Shown here one piece after another: positions 33,177 through 41,414 of a DNA stretch of 64,000 nucleotides. Made by a program: the position numbers and the translations under genes. Source of the stretch: Streptomyces sp. GSL17-111 (lineage in GTDB: Bacteria > Actinomycetota > Actinomycetes > Streptomycetales > Streptomycetaceae); NCBI RefSeq assembly GCF_037911585.1, contig NZ_JBAJNS010000001.1, positions 5,925,001-5,989,000 of the forward strand. The letters are read 5' to 3'. How positions within the stretch are numbered: the first letter of the stretch is position 1; every line of letters starts with the position of its first letter. Under the pieces are notes generated by a model. That model did not search any database and was not told where the DNA came from. It saw only the letters and a list, made by a program, of their open reading frames with translations.

Positions 33177-34244
33177 TCACGGCGTGATCTGGACCTTGCT
33201 GTGGTCGCCCACCACGAAACGGTGGGCTCTGGGCGTCCGGTTGGCGTGCGTGACCTGCGACTGCCGCCCAATGAGGGAGGCCTCGATCCGCCCCACACCC
33301 TCGATGCTCGCCCCCGCCAGCACGATCGAGAACTCGATCTCGCTGGAGTCGACCACGCAGTCCTCGGCGATGGAGGTCGACGGGCCGATGTACGAGTTGG
33401 TCACCGTGGTGCCCGCCCCGATCACGACCGGGCCCACGATGCGCGAGCGGAGGACCTGGGCGCCCCGCTCGATCCTGACACGGCCGATGATCTCGCTGTC
33501 CGCGTCGACCTGCCCCTCCGTACGCGGTTCGAGTCTCTCCAGCACCGAACGGTTGACCTCCAGCATGTCGGTGACGTTGCCGGTGTCCTTCCAGTACCCG
33601 GTGACCAGCGTCGAGCGCACCGTGCGGTCCCGGTCGATCAGCCACTGGAGCGCGTCGGTGATCTCCAGCTCGCCACGGGCGGAGGGCTCGATGGCCTGCA
33701 CGGCCTCGTGGATGGCGGGAGTGAAGAGGTAGACCCCGACCACCGCGAGGTCGCTCATCGGATTCTTCGGTTTCTCCTCGATACGGACGACCCGCCCCTC
33801 GGCGTCCAGTTCGGCCACCCCGAAGGCCGTCGGGTCGTCCACCTGCGTCAGCAGGATGTCGGCGTCAGGGCTGTTGTCGTGGAAACTGCCCACCAGTTCA
33901 CTGATGCCGCCCACGATGAAGTTGTCGCCCAGGTACATGACGAAGTCGTCGTCGCCGAGGTAGTCCCTCGCCACCAGCACGGCGTGGGCCAGGCCCAGCG
34001 GGCGGTCCTGAGGGATGTAGGTGACGCGGGCGCCGAAGGCGCTGCCGTCACCTACCGCGGCCCGGATCTCGTCGGCGGTGTATCCGACGATGATGCCGAT
34101 GTCGGTGATCCCGGCGGCCACCAGGGACTCGATTCCGTAGAACAGGACGGGTTTGTTGGCTACGGGGACCAGTTGTTTCGGCGCGGTGTGGGTGATCGGC
34201 AGCAGTCGACTGCCCGTCCCGCCTGCGAGTACGAGTGCCTTCAT
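33177..34244 (-). CDS. rmlA: Glucose-1-phosphate thymidylyltransferase (dTDP-glucose synthase), long StrD-type
   Basis: A 355-residue nucleotidyltransferase that makes dTDP-glucose from dTTP and glucose 1-phosphate. It has MKALVLAGGTGSRLLPITHT, the signature loop, then PKQLVPVANKPVL, YLGDNFIVGG, RIEEKPKNP and VTGYWKDTGN. A C-terminal left-handed beta-helix part (IGRVRIERGAQVLRSRIVGP and on) gives the 355-residue long form typical of antibiotic clusters rather than the 290-residue housekeeping form. Start ATG 34244 is the first Met matching the family N-terminus. A 229-base gap separates its stop from rmlB. Together they supply the activated sugar for glycosylation of the polyketide. Confidence 0.97.
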   Translation of the reverse strand: MKALVLAGGTGSRLLPITHTAPKQLVPVANKPVLFYGIESLVAAGITDIGIIVGYTADEIRAAVGDGSAFGARVTYIPQDRPLGLAHAVLVARDYLGDDDFVMYLGDNFIVGGISELVGSFHDNSPDADILLTQVDDPTAFGVAELDAEGRVVRIEEKPKNPMSDLAVVGVYLFTPAIHEAVQAIEPSARGELEITDALQWLIDRDRTVRSTLVTGYWKDTGNVTDMLEVNRSVLERLEPRTEGQVDADSEIIGRVRIERGAQVLRSRIVGPVVIGAGTTVTNSYIGPSTSIAEDCVVDSSEIEFSIVLAGASIEGVGRIEASLIGRQSQVTHANRTPRAHRFVVGDHSKVQITP

Positions 34245-34764
34245 CCTCAGTCCCCTCGCCCTGGTGGGGCCCGCACGGCGGCGGCCCGAGTGCCCAGACC
34301 GCGACGGGGGGTGTGCACGGTCCGGGCCGGTGGCAGGCTCTTCCGGCCGCCTCCTGAGGAGCACGGCAGGGCCGGACCCGGGTCGGCGGCGCACGGCGAG
34401 CCCTTCCGAATGTATCCGTCCGCCCGGTGGCGGCGAACCCCTACCGCCGCTACCTCAGCCCTTGTCTCGACGCCGCATCGGATCCGTAGGGGGCGGTCGG
34501 CTCCGCATCGGATCCGTAGGGGGCTGTGAGCGGGTGTCCGGTGGTCCGGGAGCGGGCGTCCCGGTGCCCGTGCCGTCGCGCAGCACCCCGGCCGACCCGC
34601 TCACCGGCCGCCCGGCGCGAGCCGCGCCGGGCCCGCGCCGACCGGCGCTCCGCCCCGCCTCGGCCGACGGCTGCGAGGCGGACGGGCTGGTGGGTCGCGG
34701 CGAAGGCTGCGGCCTGCGACCAGTGGGCCCGCCGCAGCTTGATCTTCGAAGTCCCTGCACGCTG
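34245..34764. other. Non-coding boundary region between PKS cluster and accessory DNA
   Basis: About 520 bases with no supported gene. It should contain the rmlA promoter near 34260-34400, though no hexamers stand out. It includes a short tandem direct repeat at 34473-34524 and then Pro/Arg-coding shadows. It marks the change from cluster genes to mobile-element remnants. Confidence 0.4.
34473..34524. repeat. Two-copy 22-base direct repeat, 30-base period
   Basis: Bases 34473-34494 recur exactly at 34503-34524; the core is CATCGGATCCGTAGGGGG. The copies could be operator-like sites or a small slippage duplication. Nothing else in the window matches by eye. Confidence 0.75.
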
Positions 34765-35106
34765 TTAGACGTCGGCCACGGCGCGGGGGAGGGCTTCGGG
34801 GTCGGTGACGGTGGTGGTGACGGCCATGGAGTACAGGCCCAGCCCCGCGCCCTGCGCCTCCTCGTGGGCGGCTTGTTCGGCGCGGGCGCGGGCGCGGGCG
34901 CGGTCGGCGAGGTCGGTGGCGGTCTCCGCGCGCTGCTGCTGCCGCCGCACGGCCTGGCGGAAGGCGGCGGCTTCGGCCGGATGCGGCTCGTAGGCGAGGG
35001 TGACGCGCTTGGGGTGCCGGGCCGGGGCCAGCAGCGGAACCGCCATCGGCAGCCGCCGTCGTCGCGGCATCCCGTCGGCGGCGGCCTGCGTCGGCGTCCG
35101 GCTCAC
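34765..35106 (-). pseudogene. Fragment resembling SCO6880-family conjugation protein
   Basis: A 113-residue frame from GTG 35106 to TAA 34765. The segment HPKRVTLAYEPHPAEAAAF, an Arg/Ala-rich helix, and GAGLGLYSMAVTTTVTDPEA resembles an internal part of the SCO6880-type transfer proteins found in actinomycete integrative elements, as far as I recall them. The expected ATPase-adjacent C-terminal part is missing, so the gene looks truncated. The GTG overlaps the stop (TGA 35105-35103) of an upstream membrane peptide tail reading MKVMGTLFIGGIGAGILGMF, which suggests the end of a translationally coupled transfer operon. That upstream gene is cut off by the IS110 fragment near 35169. Confidence 0.55.
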
Positions 35107-35168
35107 AGGAACATCCCCAAGATGCCCGCCCCGATGCCGCCGATGAAGAGCGTGCCCATCACCTTCAT

Positions 35169-35963
35169 CGGCAGCAGATCGCCAACCAGCTCCGTTCCCT
35201 GCTGCGCGAGTTTTACCCGGCTGCCTTGGACGCCTTCGCGAAGCGGGACAACGGTCTGTGCCGCCCCGAGGCACGTGAGCTCCTCAAGGTTGCCCCGCCC
35301 CCTTCGCGAGCCGCGCGGCTGGCCCGCACACAACTCCAGGCCGCACTCAGGCGAGCCGACCGTAAGCGCGGCATCGAGGCGGAGGCCGACCGCGTCCGCG
35401 AGGTCTTCCGCGCTGAGTGGGCCCACCAGCCGTCGCTCGTCGAGGAGGCACTCGGCAAGCAGATGCTCGCCCTCCTCGTCCAGCTAGAAGCTGCCTGCAC
35501 CGCCGCCGACGATCTCGCGAAGGCGGTGGAAGATGCGTTCCCTCAGCATCCGGACGCCGAGATCCTGCTGAGCTTCCCCGGGCTCGGCATCCAGCTCGCC
35601 GCCCGGGTCCTGGCTGAAATCGGGGACGACCGTGCTTGCTTCACCGATGCCCGCGGCCTGAAGGCTTACGCCGGCTCATCGCCCATCACCAGGGCCTCGG
35701 GCAAGAAGTCCGCCATCACCAGACGCTGGGTGAAGAACGACCGGCTCAGCCATGCCGGCTACCTTTGGGCCTTCGCGGCCCTCCGCCACTCGCCCGGAGC
35801 AGGCGCCCACTATCGGCGTCGCCGTGAGATCGGCGACTGGCACGCCGCCGCCCAGCGCAACCTCTTCAACCGCATGATCGGCCAGCTCTACCACTGCCTC
35901 CAGCACCGCAAGCTGTTCGAGGAGAACACCGCATTCCCCACCGAGCTGGCCGCCGCAGCTTGA
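35169..35963 (+). pseudogene. IS110-family transposase, 5'-truncated
   Basis: The frame reads from about 35169 (RQQIANQLRSLLREFYPAAL) to TGA at 35963, 264 codons. It carries the C-terminal transposase_20 part: LLSFPGLGIQLAARVLAEIG, then AYAGSSPITRASGKK with the serine nucleophile region, RLSHAGYLWAFAALRHSPGA and HCLQHRKLFEENTAF. The N-terminal DEDD (RuvC-like) domain of about 130 residues is absent, and the reading frame starts abruptly where the minus-strand transfer-gene tail ends. The element is therefore a dead remnant. Confidence 0.9.
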
Positions 35964-36368
35964 CGCGTTGGCATCGTGAGGTGCTCAGCCCTGGCGGGCT
36001 TGCGGTGCCCCGCCGGGCTGGCTGACCACCGCTGGCACCCGGCAGGTCCGTGCCCCGGAAGAACAAGTTGAGGAGCTGATGCTGAGGGGGGCTCAGGTGG
36101 TCACTGACCGGTGCTCGTGCGGCTGGACCGCCGCCGGGGCTGGCTGTCGGCGGTCCAGGCAGGCACCGCCACGAACAACTCGCGCAGCCGCAGAGGGCCA
36201 GGACAGAACCAAGCTCAGCTGTAGTGTTTTCATTGACGTATATGAGTACGAGAAAGGGCCAGCGGGACACCACCGAAGTGGTGACGGCATCCGCCGACCC
36301 TGTAGCCCCATCACCACGCCCAGGCAGGCGTGACGATGAACCACCACCGTACCCCCGGAGACCCACCC
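35964..36368. other. Non-coding stretch after the IS110 remnant
   Basis: About 400 bases with no supported gene. It probably contains the right end of the IS110-derived DNA. A slightly AT-richer patch at 36220-36250 (including TTGACG at 36233) could hold a promoter for the following HTH gene, but no matching -10 is clear. Confidence 0.35.
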
Positions 36369-36761
36369 ATGGCGCAGTCCACGCCCCGGCCCGACGAGCT
36401 CCTCACCGCCGAGCAGGCCGCCGCCACCCTCGGGATCCAGCCCGGCACTTGGAGGTCCTACGCTGCTCGCGGTCAGGCACCACCCGGACGCAAGATCGGC
36501 GGCAAGCGCCGATGGACCCGGGCCGAGATCGAGCACCACCGCGACCACCCGCCCAGCGCCAACCCCGCCCGTCTCGGCCGGCCGCCCGGCGCCACCGACA
36601 CCCAGCCCCGCCGTCCTTCCCTTGCCGCCCGGCGAGCCGAAGAGGTCGCCGCCCGCCTCGCCACCGGCGAGACGCTCACCACCGAGCAGGTCATGACCAC
36701 CTACGGCGTCACCGAACGCACCGCTCAGCGCCTCCTCCAGCGGGCACGTATGGGGTCATGA
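36369..36761 (+). CDS. Small helix-turn-helix DNA-binding protein (excisionase/MerR-like)
   Basis: A 130-residue protein. The N-terminal part LLTAEQAAATLGIQPGTWRS, then YAARGQAPPGRKIGGKRRWT has the pattern of excisionase or MerR-type winged helices (helix, turn, recognition helix, wing, then an Arg-Trp anchoring strand). A second HTH-like stretch lies at LTTEQVMTTYGVTERTAQRL near the C-terminus. Start ATG 36369 has GGAG eight bases upstream. Such genes usually sit in integrative elements and control excision or a neighbouring integrase. No integrase is left nearby, so it may be an orphan of a lost element. Confidence 0.7.
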   Translation: MAQSTPRPDELLTAEQAAATLGIQPGTWRSYAARGQAPPGRKIGGKRRWTRAEIEHHRDHPPSANPARLGRPPGATDTQPRRPSLAARRAEEVAARLATGETLTTEQVMTTYGVTERTAQRLLQRARMGS

Positions 36762-36776
36762 GTTGATCACGAAGCC

Positions 36777-36875
36777 ATGCCTGTGGCCGAACAACCAGTT
36801 CGCCCCCTCAAGCACCAGGTGTTCGAACTTGCCAGCGTCGCCCTGGCCCAATTACGAGCCCTCCTCGCACCGTGA
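36777..36875 (+). CDS. Small ORF, 32 residues, uncertain
   Basis: ATG 36777 to TGA 36875, product beginning MPVAEQPVRPLKHQVFELAS and ending in a short hydrophobic helix. It contains one TTA codon. No strong ribosome site is present. It may be the end of a lost gene or a tiny peptide; I do not recognise it. Confidence 0.2.
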   Translation: MPVAEQPVRPLKHQVFELASVALAQLRALLAP

Positions 36876-36936
36876 CCGACATCAGTGGCTCCTGGGATCA
36901 TGCCCTCGTCCAAGGCAGCCGTATCAGGAGCCATGC

Positions 36937-37353
36937 ATGGGAACGTGGGGAACCGGCCCGTTCGACAGCGACCTCGCCGCAGACTTCGTCGATGAACTTG
37001 AGGAACTCACCCGCCAGCAAACTATCGACGTGCTGGAGCGAGCGTTTCAGCGAGTCACTGACTCGAAGGAGCTCGTTGATGGCGGAGAAGGGGCCGAAGC
37101 CGTTGCCGCTGGCGCTCTCGTCGCCAGCACACTTCCGCACAGCTCCATCGTGATCGACCCCGATGACGGCCCCAGGCAACCGCTGTCCGAACTTCCAACC
37201 TCGCTTCGCGCGTCGGCGAGACTCGCACTGGACCGGGTCCTCCGGGACGGATCCGAGATAGCGACCGGCTGGATGGACAGCGGCGACGCCGATCGGTGGC
37301 GCCGGGAAGTGCGACAGATCCTCCGCGCACTCGAAACGCCCGCTGACCATTAA
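36937..37353 (+). CDS. DUF4259 family protein
   Basis: A 138-residue protein beginning MGTWGTGPFDSDLAADFVDE, the diagnostic start of DUF4259 (MGxWGxGPFDxDxAxDF). Start ATG 36937 is preceded by AGGAG at six bases; the overlapping ATG at 36933 is in another frame. The family has no established function. Members are scattered in bacterial accessory regions. It stands alone between an HTH gene and a methyltransferase gene, all on the plus strand. Confidence 0.88.
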   Translation: MGTWGTGPFDSDLAADFVDELEELTRQQTIDVLERAFQRVTDSKELVDGGEGAEAVAAGALVASTLPHSSIVIDPDDGPRQPLSELPTSLRASARLALDRVLRDGSEIATGWMDSGDADRWRREVRQILRALETPADH

Positions 37354-37654
37354 CCGTGACCGCTTCGCAGAAGTCGTGCCAGAGCCGGTGCTAGGGCCTG
37401 TCTCCCAATTCTTGGGCACGGGGACACCGAGGGCTCCGTCGTGCTCGTAGACTTATGACGTGGCATTCATGAGCACCCCGCACTGCTGCTTCCTGTGATC
37501 GGAAGACGCTGAGGGCGATGCCGGACGGCGTCGCCCTCCTTGGTGTGCCTGCTGCGTGAATCACGTCCCGCCGCTGCCCGTTCCTTCCTGAGGCAATGAC
37601 GCTCTGAGCGCGCTGGCACGATCCCTTCCTTTCACCCCTTGCCAGGAGTGCCTC
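37354..37654. other. Non-coding gap upstream of the rRNA methyltransferase
   Basis: About 300 bases. It holds an 8-bp inverted repeat (37511-37518 with 37531-37538, GAGGGCGA/TCGCCCTC, 12-base loop) that could be a terminator for the DUF4259 gene or an attenuation hairpin ahead of the resistance-type methyltransferase. The leader before GTG 37655 encodes no convincing peptide. Confidence 0.35.
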
Positions 37655-38506
37655 GTGCCCGTGTCGCTTCCCCCTGCCCTCGATCTGTCCCTCGACCTGC
37701 TTTGCTGTCCGACGTGCCGAACGCGCCGCCTGCACCCCGAGGGCGGTGCGCTGCGTTGCCCGGTGGGCCATACCTTCGACATCGCCCGTCACGGCTATGC
37801 CAGCCTGCTGACGGGCACCCGCGCCACCAGCGGCGACGACGCAGCCACGGTCCAAGCCCGGGACCGGTTCCTGTCCACCGGCACCTACGCGCCCATCCGC
37901 GAAGTCGGGGCTCGACTGACGGCTGACGCCATGTCCGCGCAGGGCACGGTGGTGGACGTGGGGTGCGGCACCGGCTACTACCTGGCCGGCGTACTCGACC
38001 AGCTGCCCGGTGCCCGTGGCCTGGGGCTGGACACATCAGTGCGCGCGCTGCGCTCGGCAGCCCGTGCCCACGACCGAGCCGCCGCGGTCACCTGGGATGT
38101 CTTCCGGCCCTTCCCGCTGGTCGACGGGGCGGCCGATGTCGTGCTGGACGTGTTCGCCCCACGCAACCCGGCCGAGTCCCACCGCGTACTGCGCGCGACC
38201 GGTCGGCTGACCGTAGTCCGGCCCACCGGGCGGCACCTGGCCGAGCTGCGCGGCCAGGTGCCTGCGATGGTCACAATCGACCCGGCCAAGGAGCAGCGCC
38301 TGCACCGGGCGCTCAACCCCTTCTTCGAGGCCGTCGTCACTGAACAGGTGGAGTACTCCGCGTCCTTGAGCAGGCTGGAGGTCCTAGACCTGGTTGCGAT
38401 GACGCCGAGTGCACGCCACGTGAGTCGTGCAGACCTGAACGACGGCGGCCTCCTGCCCGATCAGGTCACCGTCTCCGTGCTGGCCACCGCCTACCAGCCT
38501 CGGTGA
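37655..38506 (+). CDS. rlmA: RlmA-type 23S rRNA (guanine-N1) methyltransferase, TlrB/MyrA-like
   Basis: A 283-residue SAM-dependent methyltransferase. The N-terminal zinc-binding part reads LLCCPTCRTRRLHPEGGALR, then CPVGHTFDIARHGYASLL (Cys-x2-Cys ... Cys-x3-His). Next come the SAM motif VVDVGCGTGYYLAG (about residues 100-113) and the core DVVLDVFAPRNPAESHRVLR. This matches RlmA enzymes, which methylate G745 or G748 in helix 35. The G748 type (RlmA-II, TlrB in tylosin producers) adds to macrolide resistance. Start GTG 37655 follows AGGAG by six bases. It lies 3.4 kb from rmlA across mobile remnants, so a self-resistance role for the polyketide is plausible but unproven. A separately acquired resistance gene is the alternative. 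Confidence 0.85.
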   Translation: MPVSLPPALDLSLDLLCCPTCRTRRLHPEGGALRCPVGHTFDIARHGYASLLTGTRATSGDDAATVQARDRFLSTGTYAPIREVGARLTADAMSAQGTVVDVGCGTGYYLAGVLDQLPGARGLGLDTSVRALRSAARAHDRAAAVTWDVFRPFPLVDGAADVVLDVFAPRNPAESHRVLRATGRLTVVRPTGRHLAELRGQVPAMVTIDPAKEQRLHRALNPFFEAVVTEQVEYSASLSRLEVLDLVAMTPSARHVSRADLNDGGLLPDQVTVSVLATAYQPR

Positions 38507-39186
38507 CCACGAGCGGGCGCATACGCCTGCTGACCGATGAGCAATGGGCGCCCGTTCGCCGATCACCGTCGCATCATCGAAGGGATCATCTACCGATACC
38601 GCACGGGCATCCCCTGGAGAGATCTGCCCCGCGAAGCATTCGGTCCCTGGCAGACGGTGTGGAAGCGTCATCGCAGGTGGGCGGCTGACGGCACCTGGGA
38701 CACGGTTCTGGCCCAGGTGACCGATCAGGCGGACTCGGTCAACGGGATCGACTGGATGGTCTCGGTCGACTCGACGATCAACCGGGCTCACCAGCACGCG
38801 ACGAACACGGCTCGGCCCGAGAAGGACACCAGCGCTGTCACCTACTGGAGCAAGAGCGAAACAACTGTCACCAGGGGAGAGCCGGCCGGCCACGCCATAG
38901 GTCGATCGCGTGGCGGCCTGACGACCAAGATTCATCACGCCGTGGACGGCAACGGCCGGCCCCTGGCCGTCGTGGTCACCCCTGGCCAAGTTCATGACGC
39001 GCAGGTCCTCCCTCTCCTGCGGGGTGACATCCGAGTCCCGCGTCCTGGCCCTGGCAGGCCGCGCACCGCACCGGACGCGCTGCTCGCAGATAGGGCGTAC
39101 TCCTCTCGACAGGTCCGCGCAGACCTCGCTGTCCGCGGCATCCGCACGGTGATTCCCGAGCGTGCCGATCAACAGGCCAACCGCAA
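38503..39186 (+). pseudogene. IS5-family transposase remnant (frameshifted, 3'-truncated)
   Basis: The first frame gives RIRLLTDEQWAPV, then the reading shifts by one with loss of a short stretch into RPFADHRRIIEGIIYRYRTG, WRDLPREAFGPWQTVWKRH and WMVSVDSTINRAHQH (first catalytic Asp). It continues to LADRAYSSRQVR (second Asp) and IPERADQQANRKK. The last catalytic Glu is missing because the frame is cut at about 39186 and joined to unrelated coding sequence. The start region overlaps the stop of the rRNA methyltransferase gene by four bases. The element cannot be functional. Confidence 0.88.
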
Positions 39187-39399
39187 GAAGTCGAACAGCT
39201 CGGCAACCACGACCTGGTCGACCGCATCAACGAGCTCACCGAGGAGAATTTGCGACTGTCCACTGCGGAGCGACAAGCGACCGCGAGAAACACAGAGCTT
39301 CAGCAGCGAGTCACCGAGCTCGAAGACGACCTCGCCGCAGCCCGCACCAGCCTTCGCCGCATGATCCGTGACGAGAACCGCCCGCTGCCCGCTCCCTAG
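39187..39399 (+). pseudogene. Coiled-coil C-terminal remnant, DUF6262/Tn554-type accessory protein-like
   Basis: Reading in a frame different from the transposase, 70 codons give VEQLGNHDLVDRINELTEEN, further heptad-like QQRVTELEDDLAAARTSLRR and a final RPLPAP stop at 39397-39399. Such Leu/Glu heptad tails are typical of small accessory proteins of Tn554-like elements (DUF6262). The N-terminal half is missing at the junction with the IS5-type fragment. The family name is a guess from composition. Confidence 0.4.
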
Positions 39400-39485
39400 A
39401 GCAGCCCGGCAGCCGCCGGGCCGGAGGGTATCTACTTCCTCGCCCCGCCGGATCCTGTATCCGCCCGCCGCGAGATCATGTCAAC

Positions 39486-39824
39486 GTGACCTCTTGGATC
39501 CGCGCCTACGACGACGAGAGCGACACCTGGTCGTACATCGAACCCGACGACAACGGATGGGCGCTACGGCAGGTCGACCTGCAAGGACCTCAACGCCGGC
39601 CCGTGGCTGCGGCTTCCCTGACGGAGGTCATCGAGACCCGGGACCACGCCGACCTCGCGGCGATGACCGCCTACGAGAGGAAGTATGGGGTCCTTGCGGA
39701 GGGCAATCTGCACGGGTGGCAAGGGTTTGACGGCCCTACCGAGATCACCCAGCGTGAATTTCAGTCGACCTGGGCCGCTGCGCGAGAGACCCTCGACGTG
39801 AACCGCACCGAGGAGACGAGTTGA
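39486..39824 (+). CDS. Hypothetical protein
   Basis: A 112-residue acidic protein read from GTG 39486, beginning MTSWIRAYDDESDTWSYIEP and containing ALRQVDLQGPQRRPVAAASL. It has no signal peptide or membrane segment and no domain I recognise. The composition (Trp/Tyr-rich, acidic, soluble) resembles many small immunity-type proteins, which is only an impression. Its stop overlaps the TTG start of the next gene (bases 39821-39824), so the two are translationally coupled. Confidence 0.7.
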   Translation: MTSWIRAYDDESDTWSYIEPDDNGWALRQVDLQGPQRRPVAAASLTEVIETRDHADLAAMTAYERKYGVLAEGNLHGWQGFDGPTEITQREFQSTWAAARETLDVNRTEETS

Positions 39825-40414
39825 TCACGGAGTACCAGCAGAAGCGGCGCGAGCGCTACCTTGCCGCCCCCGTCATGCTGGTTCCGGAGCCATGGCAGCG
39901 GGTACTTGACCGCAGAACCCCTATCGGCGGCCTGCTCGGTATCGGTTTCGCCGTTCACCCCGACAGCGGGCACGACCTCGTCATGGTCGTCTCCAGCGAC
40001 GGCCACGGGCTCTTCAACGCGGTCACCGGCGAGAAGATCGCCCGCGACCGGAACCCCAACCCCGACACCAGCACCCCCGAAGCCCACCCAGACCTCACCT
40101 GCCCCGGTCCCGGCCCGATCGAAGGCACCCAGGTCCGCATCGCCGGTATCTTCGGCGGCGGCCTCCACAGCACCACCCCCGACGGCTGGACCCTGGACGT
40201 CGTCAGCCCGGAATGGCCCCACGACCGCGTCATCCTCTCAGCAGACGGCGGGACCCACAAAGGCCCAGCAGGAGAGGCATGGTGGCACGCCTTCCACTCG
40301 GAGCACTCAGAACTTCGCACCGCCGGATTCTCACCCTCCGGCCTCACCCTGGCCGTTGCCACCAGCAGCGACCTCACTCTCTGGACCCGCCAGCAGCTCC
40401 ACTACAACGACTGA
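39821..40414 (+). CDS. Hypothetical protein, beta-rich
   Basis: A 197-residue protein from TTG 39821, overlapping the previous stop by four bases. It contains LLGIGFAVHPDSGHDLVMVV, HGLFNAVTGEKIARDR and, near the end, AGFSPSGLTLAVATSSDLTL, which looks like one or two blades of a beta-propeller. No catalytic motif is visible. It is coupled to the 39486 gene and followed 35 bases later by another small gene; the three may be one operon. No function is assigned. Confidence 0.75.
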   Translation: MITEYQQKRRERYLAAPVMLVPEPWQRVLDRRTPIGGLLGIGFAVHPDSGHDLVMVVSSDGHGLFNAVTGEKIARDRNPNPDTSTPEAHPDLTCPGPGPIEGTQVRIAGIFGGGLHSTTPDGWTLDVVSPEWPHDRVILSADGGTHKGPAGEAWWHAFHSEHSELRTAGFSPSGLTLAVATSSDLTLWTRQQLHYND

Positions 40415-40449
40415 GTGCAGCTCCGGCATCCAGGGCAGGAAGGGGACAG

Positions 40450-40794
40450 GTGAACCGGGCAGCCCTGGCCGAGATGCTCAACGAACAGACCACAGCCTGC
40501 GAACCAGCGAAGGCAGCACTTCTCGTCGGAGGCGACTTCGTCATCTGGGACGGCACCGTCCCCGGTCAGCGACTTGCCCGCATCTACGCCGTCCGCCACC
40601 GGCGCGCACGGAAACGGGGCACCGAGACACTCGCCCTGTCAGCCACCGTCGACATCCTCACCCAGTGCGGCACCGCGCCGTTGCGAATCGGCTGCATCTT
40701 CACGCGCGACAGAACCTGGGCCTTCATGCTCTTCCTCGCCAAGGATGCCAGCGTCGTCTTGGCCTGCACGGGAGTCCGCCGAGTCGACCCATGA
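40450..40794 (+). CDS. Hypothetical protein
   Basis: A 114-residue basic protein from GTG 40450, with AAGGGGA ending a few bases upstream. It contains QTTACEPAKAALLVGGDFVI and a hydrophobic C-terminal third, GCIFTRDRTWAFMLFLAKDA. A single short membrane-like stretch is not long enough to call a transmembrane helix. It is the last gene of a three-gene plus-strand run (39486-40794). I do not recognise the family. Confidence 0.55.
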   Translation: MNRAALAEMLNEQTTACEPAKAALLVGGDFVIWDGTVPGQRLARIYAVRHRRARKRGTETLALSATVDILTQCGTAPLRIGCIFTRDRTWAFMLFLAKDASVVLACTGVRRVDP

Positions 40795-40824
40795 CAGTTG
40801 TCCTGCTCAGCCGACACCGGCTAC

Positions 40825-40923
40825 ATGCCTAACGTCCCTCACGCTGCCAGATCACCCCGACCTGCAGAGAAGGCGCCGCAACCCGAAATAACCGTGGTCG
40901 TCGTCGCCTACATCGAGGTGTAG
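40825..40923 (+). CDS. Small ORF, 32 residues, uncertain
   Basis: ATG 40825 to TAG 40923; the product starts MPNVPHAARS and ends in PEITVVVVAYIEV. It has no ribosome site. The protein-like C-terminus may be the remnant of a lost gene. It lies in an otherwise empty 270-base gap between the hypothetical trio and a small membrane gene. Confidence 0.2.
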   Translation: MPNVPHAARSPRPAEKAPQPEITVVVVAYIEV

Positions 40924-41066
40924 CCACACCTTCCCGCTCCCGTAGTGAGCCAGCTACCCGGGATGGAAGTACGCGGCACGGACGTGCAGGTCGCCCCCGC
41001 GGCGATCGCCACGGAGGGGTCGACGTGCAGTCGACCACCGAGCTGTAGGGGGTACGGATGCAGGCT

Positions 41067-41279
41067 TCACCGCGTGGACGGGCTCGTGGTCAGCAGCGTC
41101 CGAAGGTACGCGTTGTGCGCCCGCAGGAGCCGGACCGCGCGGTCGGTGCCGTCGGTCAGGAACGGCAGAACCGCCAGGGCGGGGATGGTAGCGGAAAGCG
41201 CCATGAGCAGAGCTGGGGCGAGCAGAGCGACTAGCAGCACGCGCTGAAGAGGGCCGATCAGTAGCGGAAGAAGTGTCAT
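41067..41279 (-). CDS. Small membrane protein, 70 residues
   Basis: Read from ATG 41279. The product MTLLPLLIGPLQRVLLVALL continues with APALLMALSATIPALAVLPF, giving one long or two short membrane helices, then a soluble tail with Arg residues. The positive charges on the tail suggest it faces the cytoplasm. It is divergent from the HTH-WD40 gene with a 135-base gap, so the two may share a control region. No function is known to me. Confidence 0.6.
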   Translation of the reverse strand: MTLLPLLIGPLQRVLLVALLAPALLMALSATIPALAVLPFLTDGTDRAVRLLRAHNAYLRTLLTTSPSTR

Positions 41280-41414
41280 GCCTCCAGCACAGCCCAGCCA
41301 GCCGCCGTCGGCATCATGCCGCGAACGAACCCGTACCGAACCGAACTCCGCCGAACGCCGCTGGTATACCAGGGCTGTTCCCTATCCTGGTGGGCACGCG
41401 CCAGGAGGTGATGG

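Noticed and set aside
36230-36245. TTGACG at 36233 as a sigma-70 type promoter
   Set aside because: No acceptable -10 hexamer at the right distance downstream.
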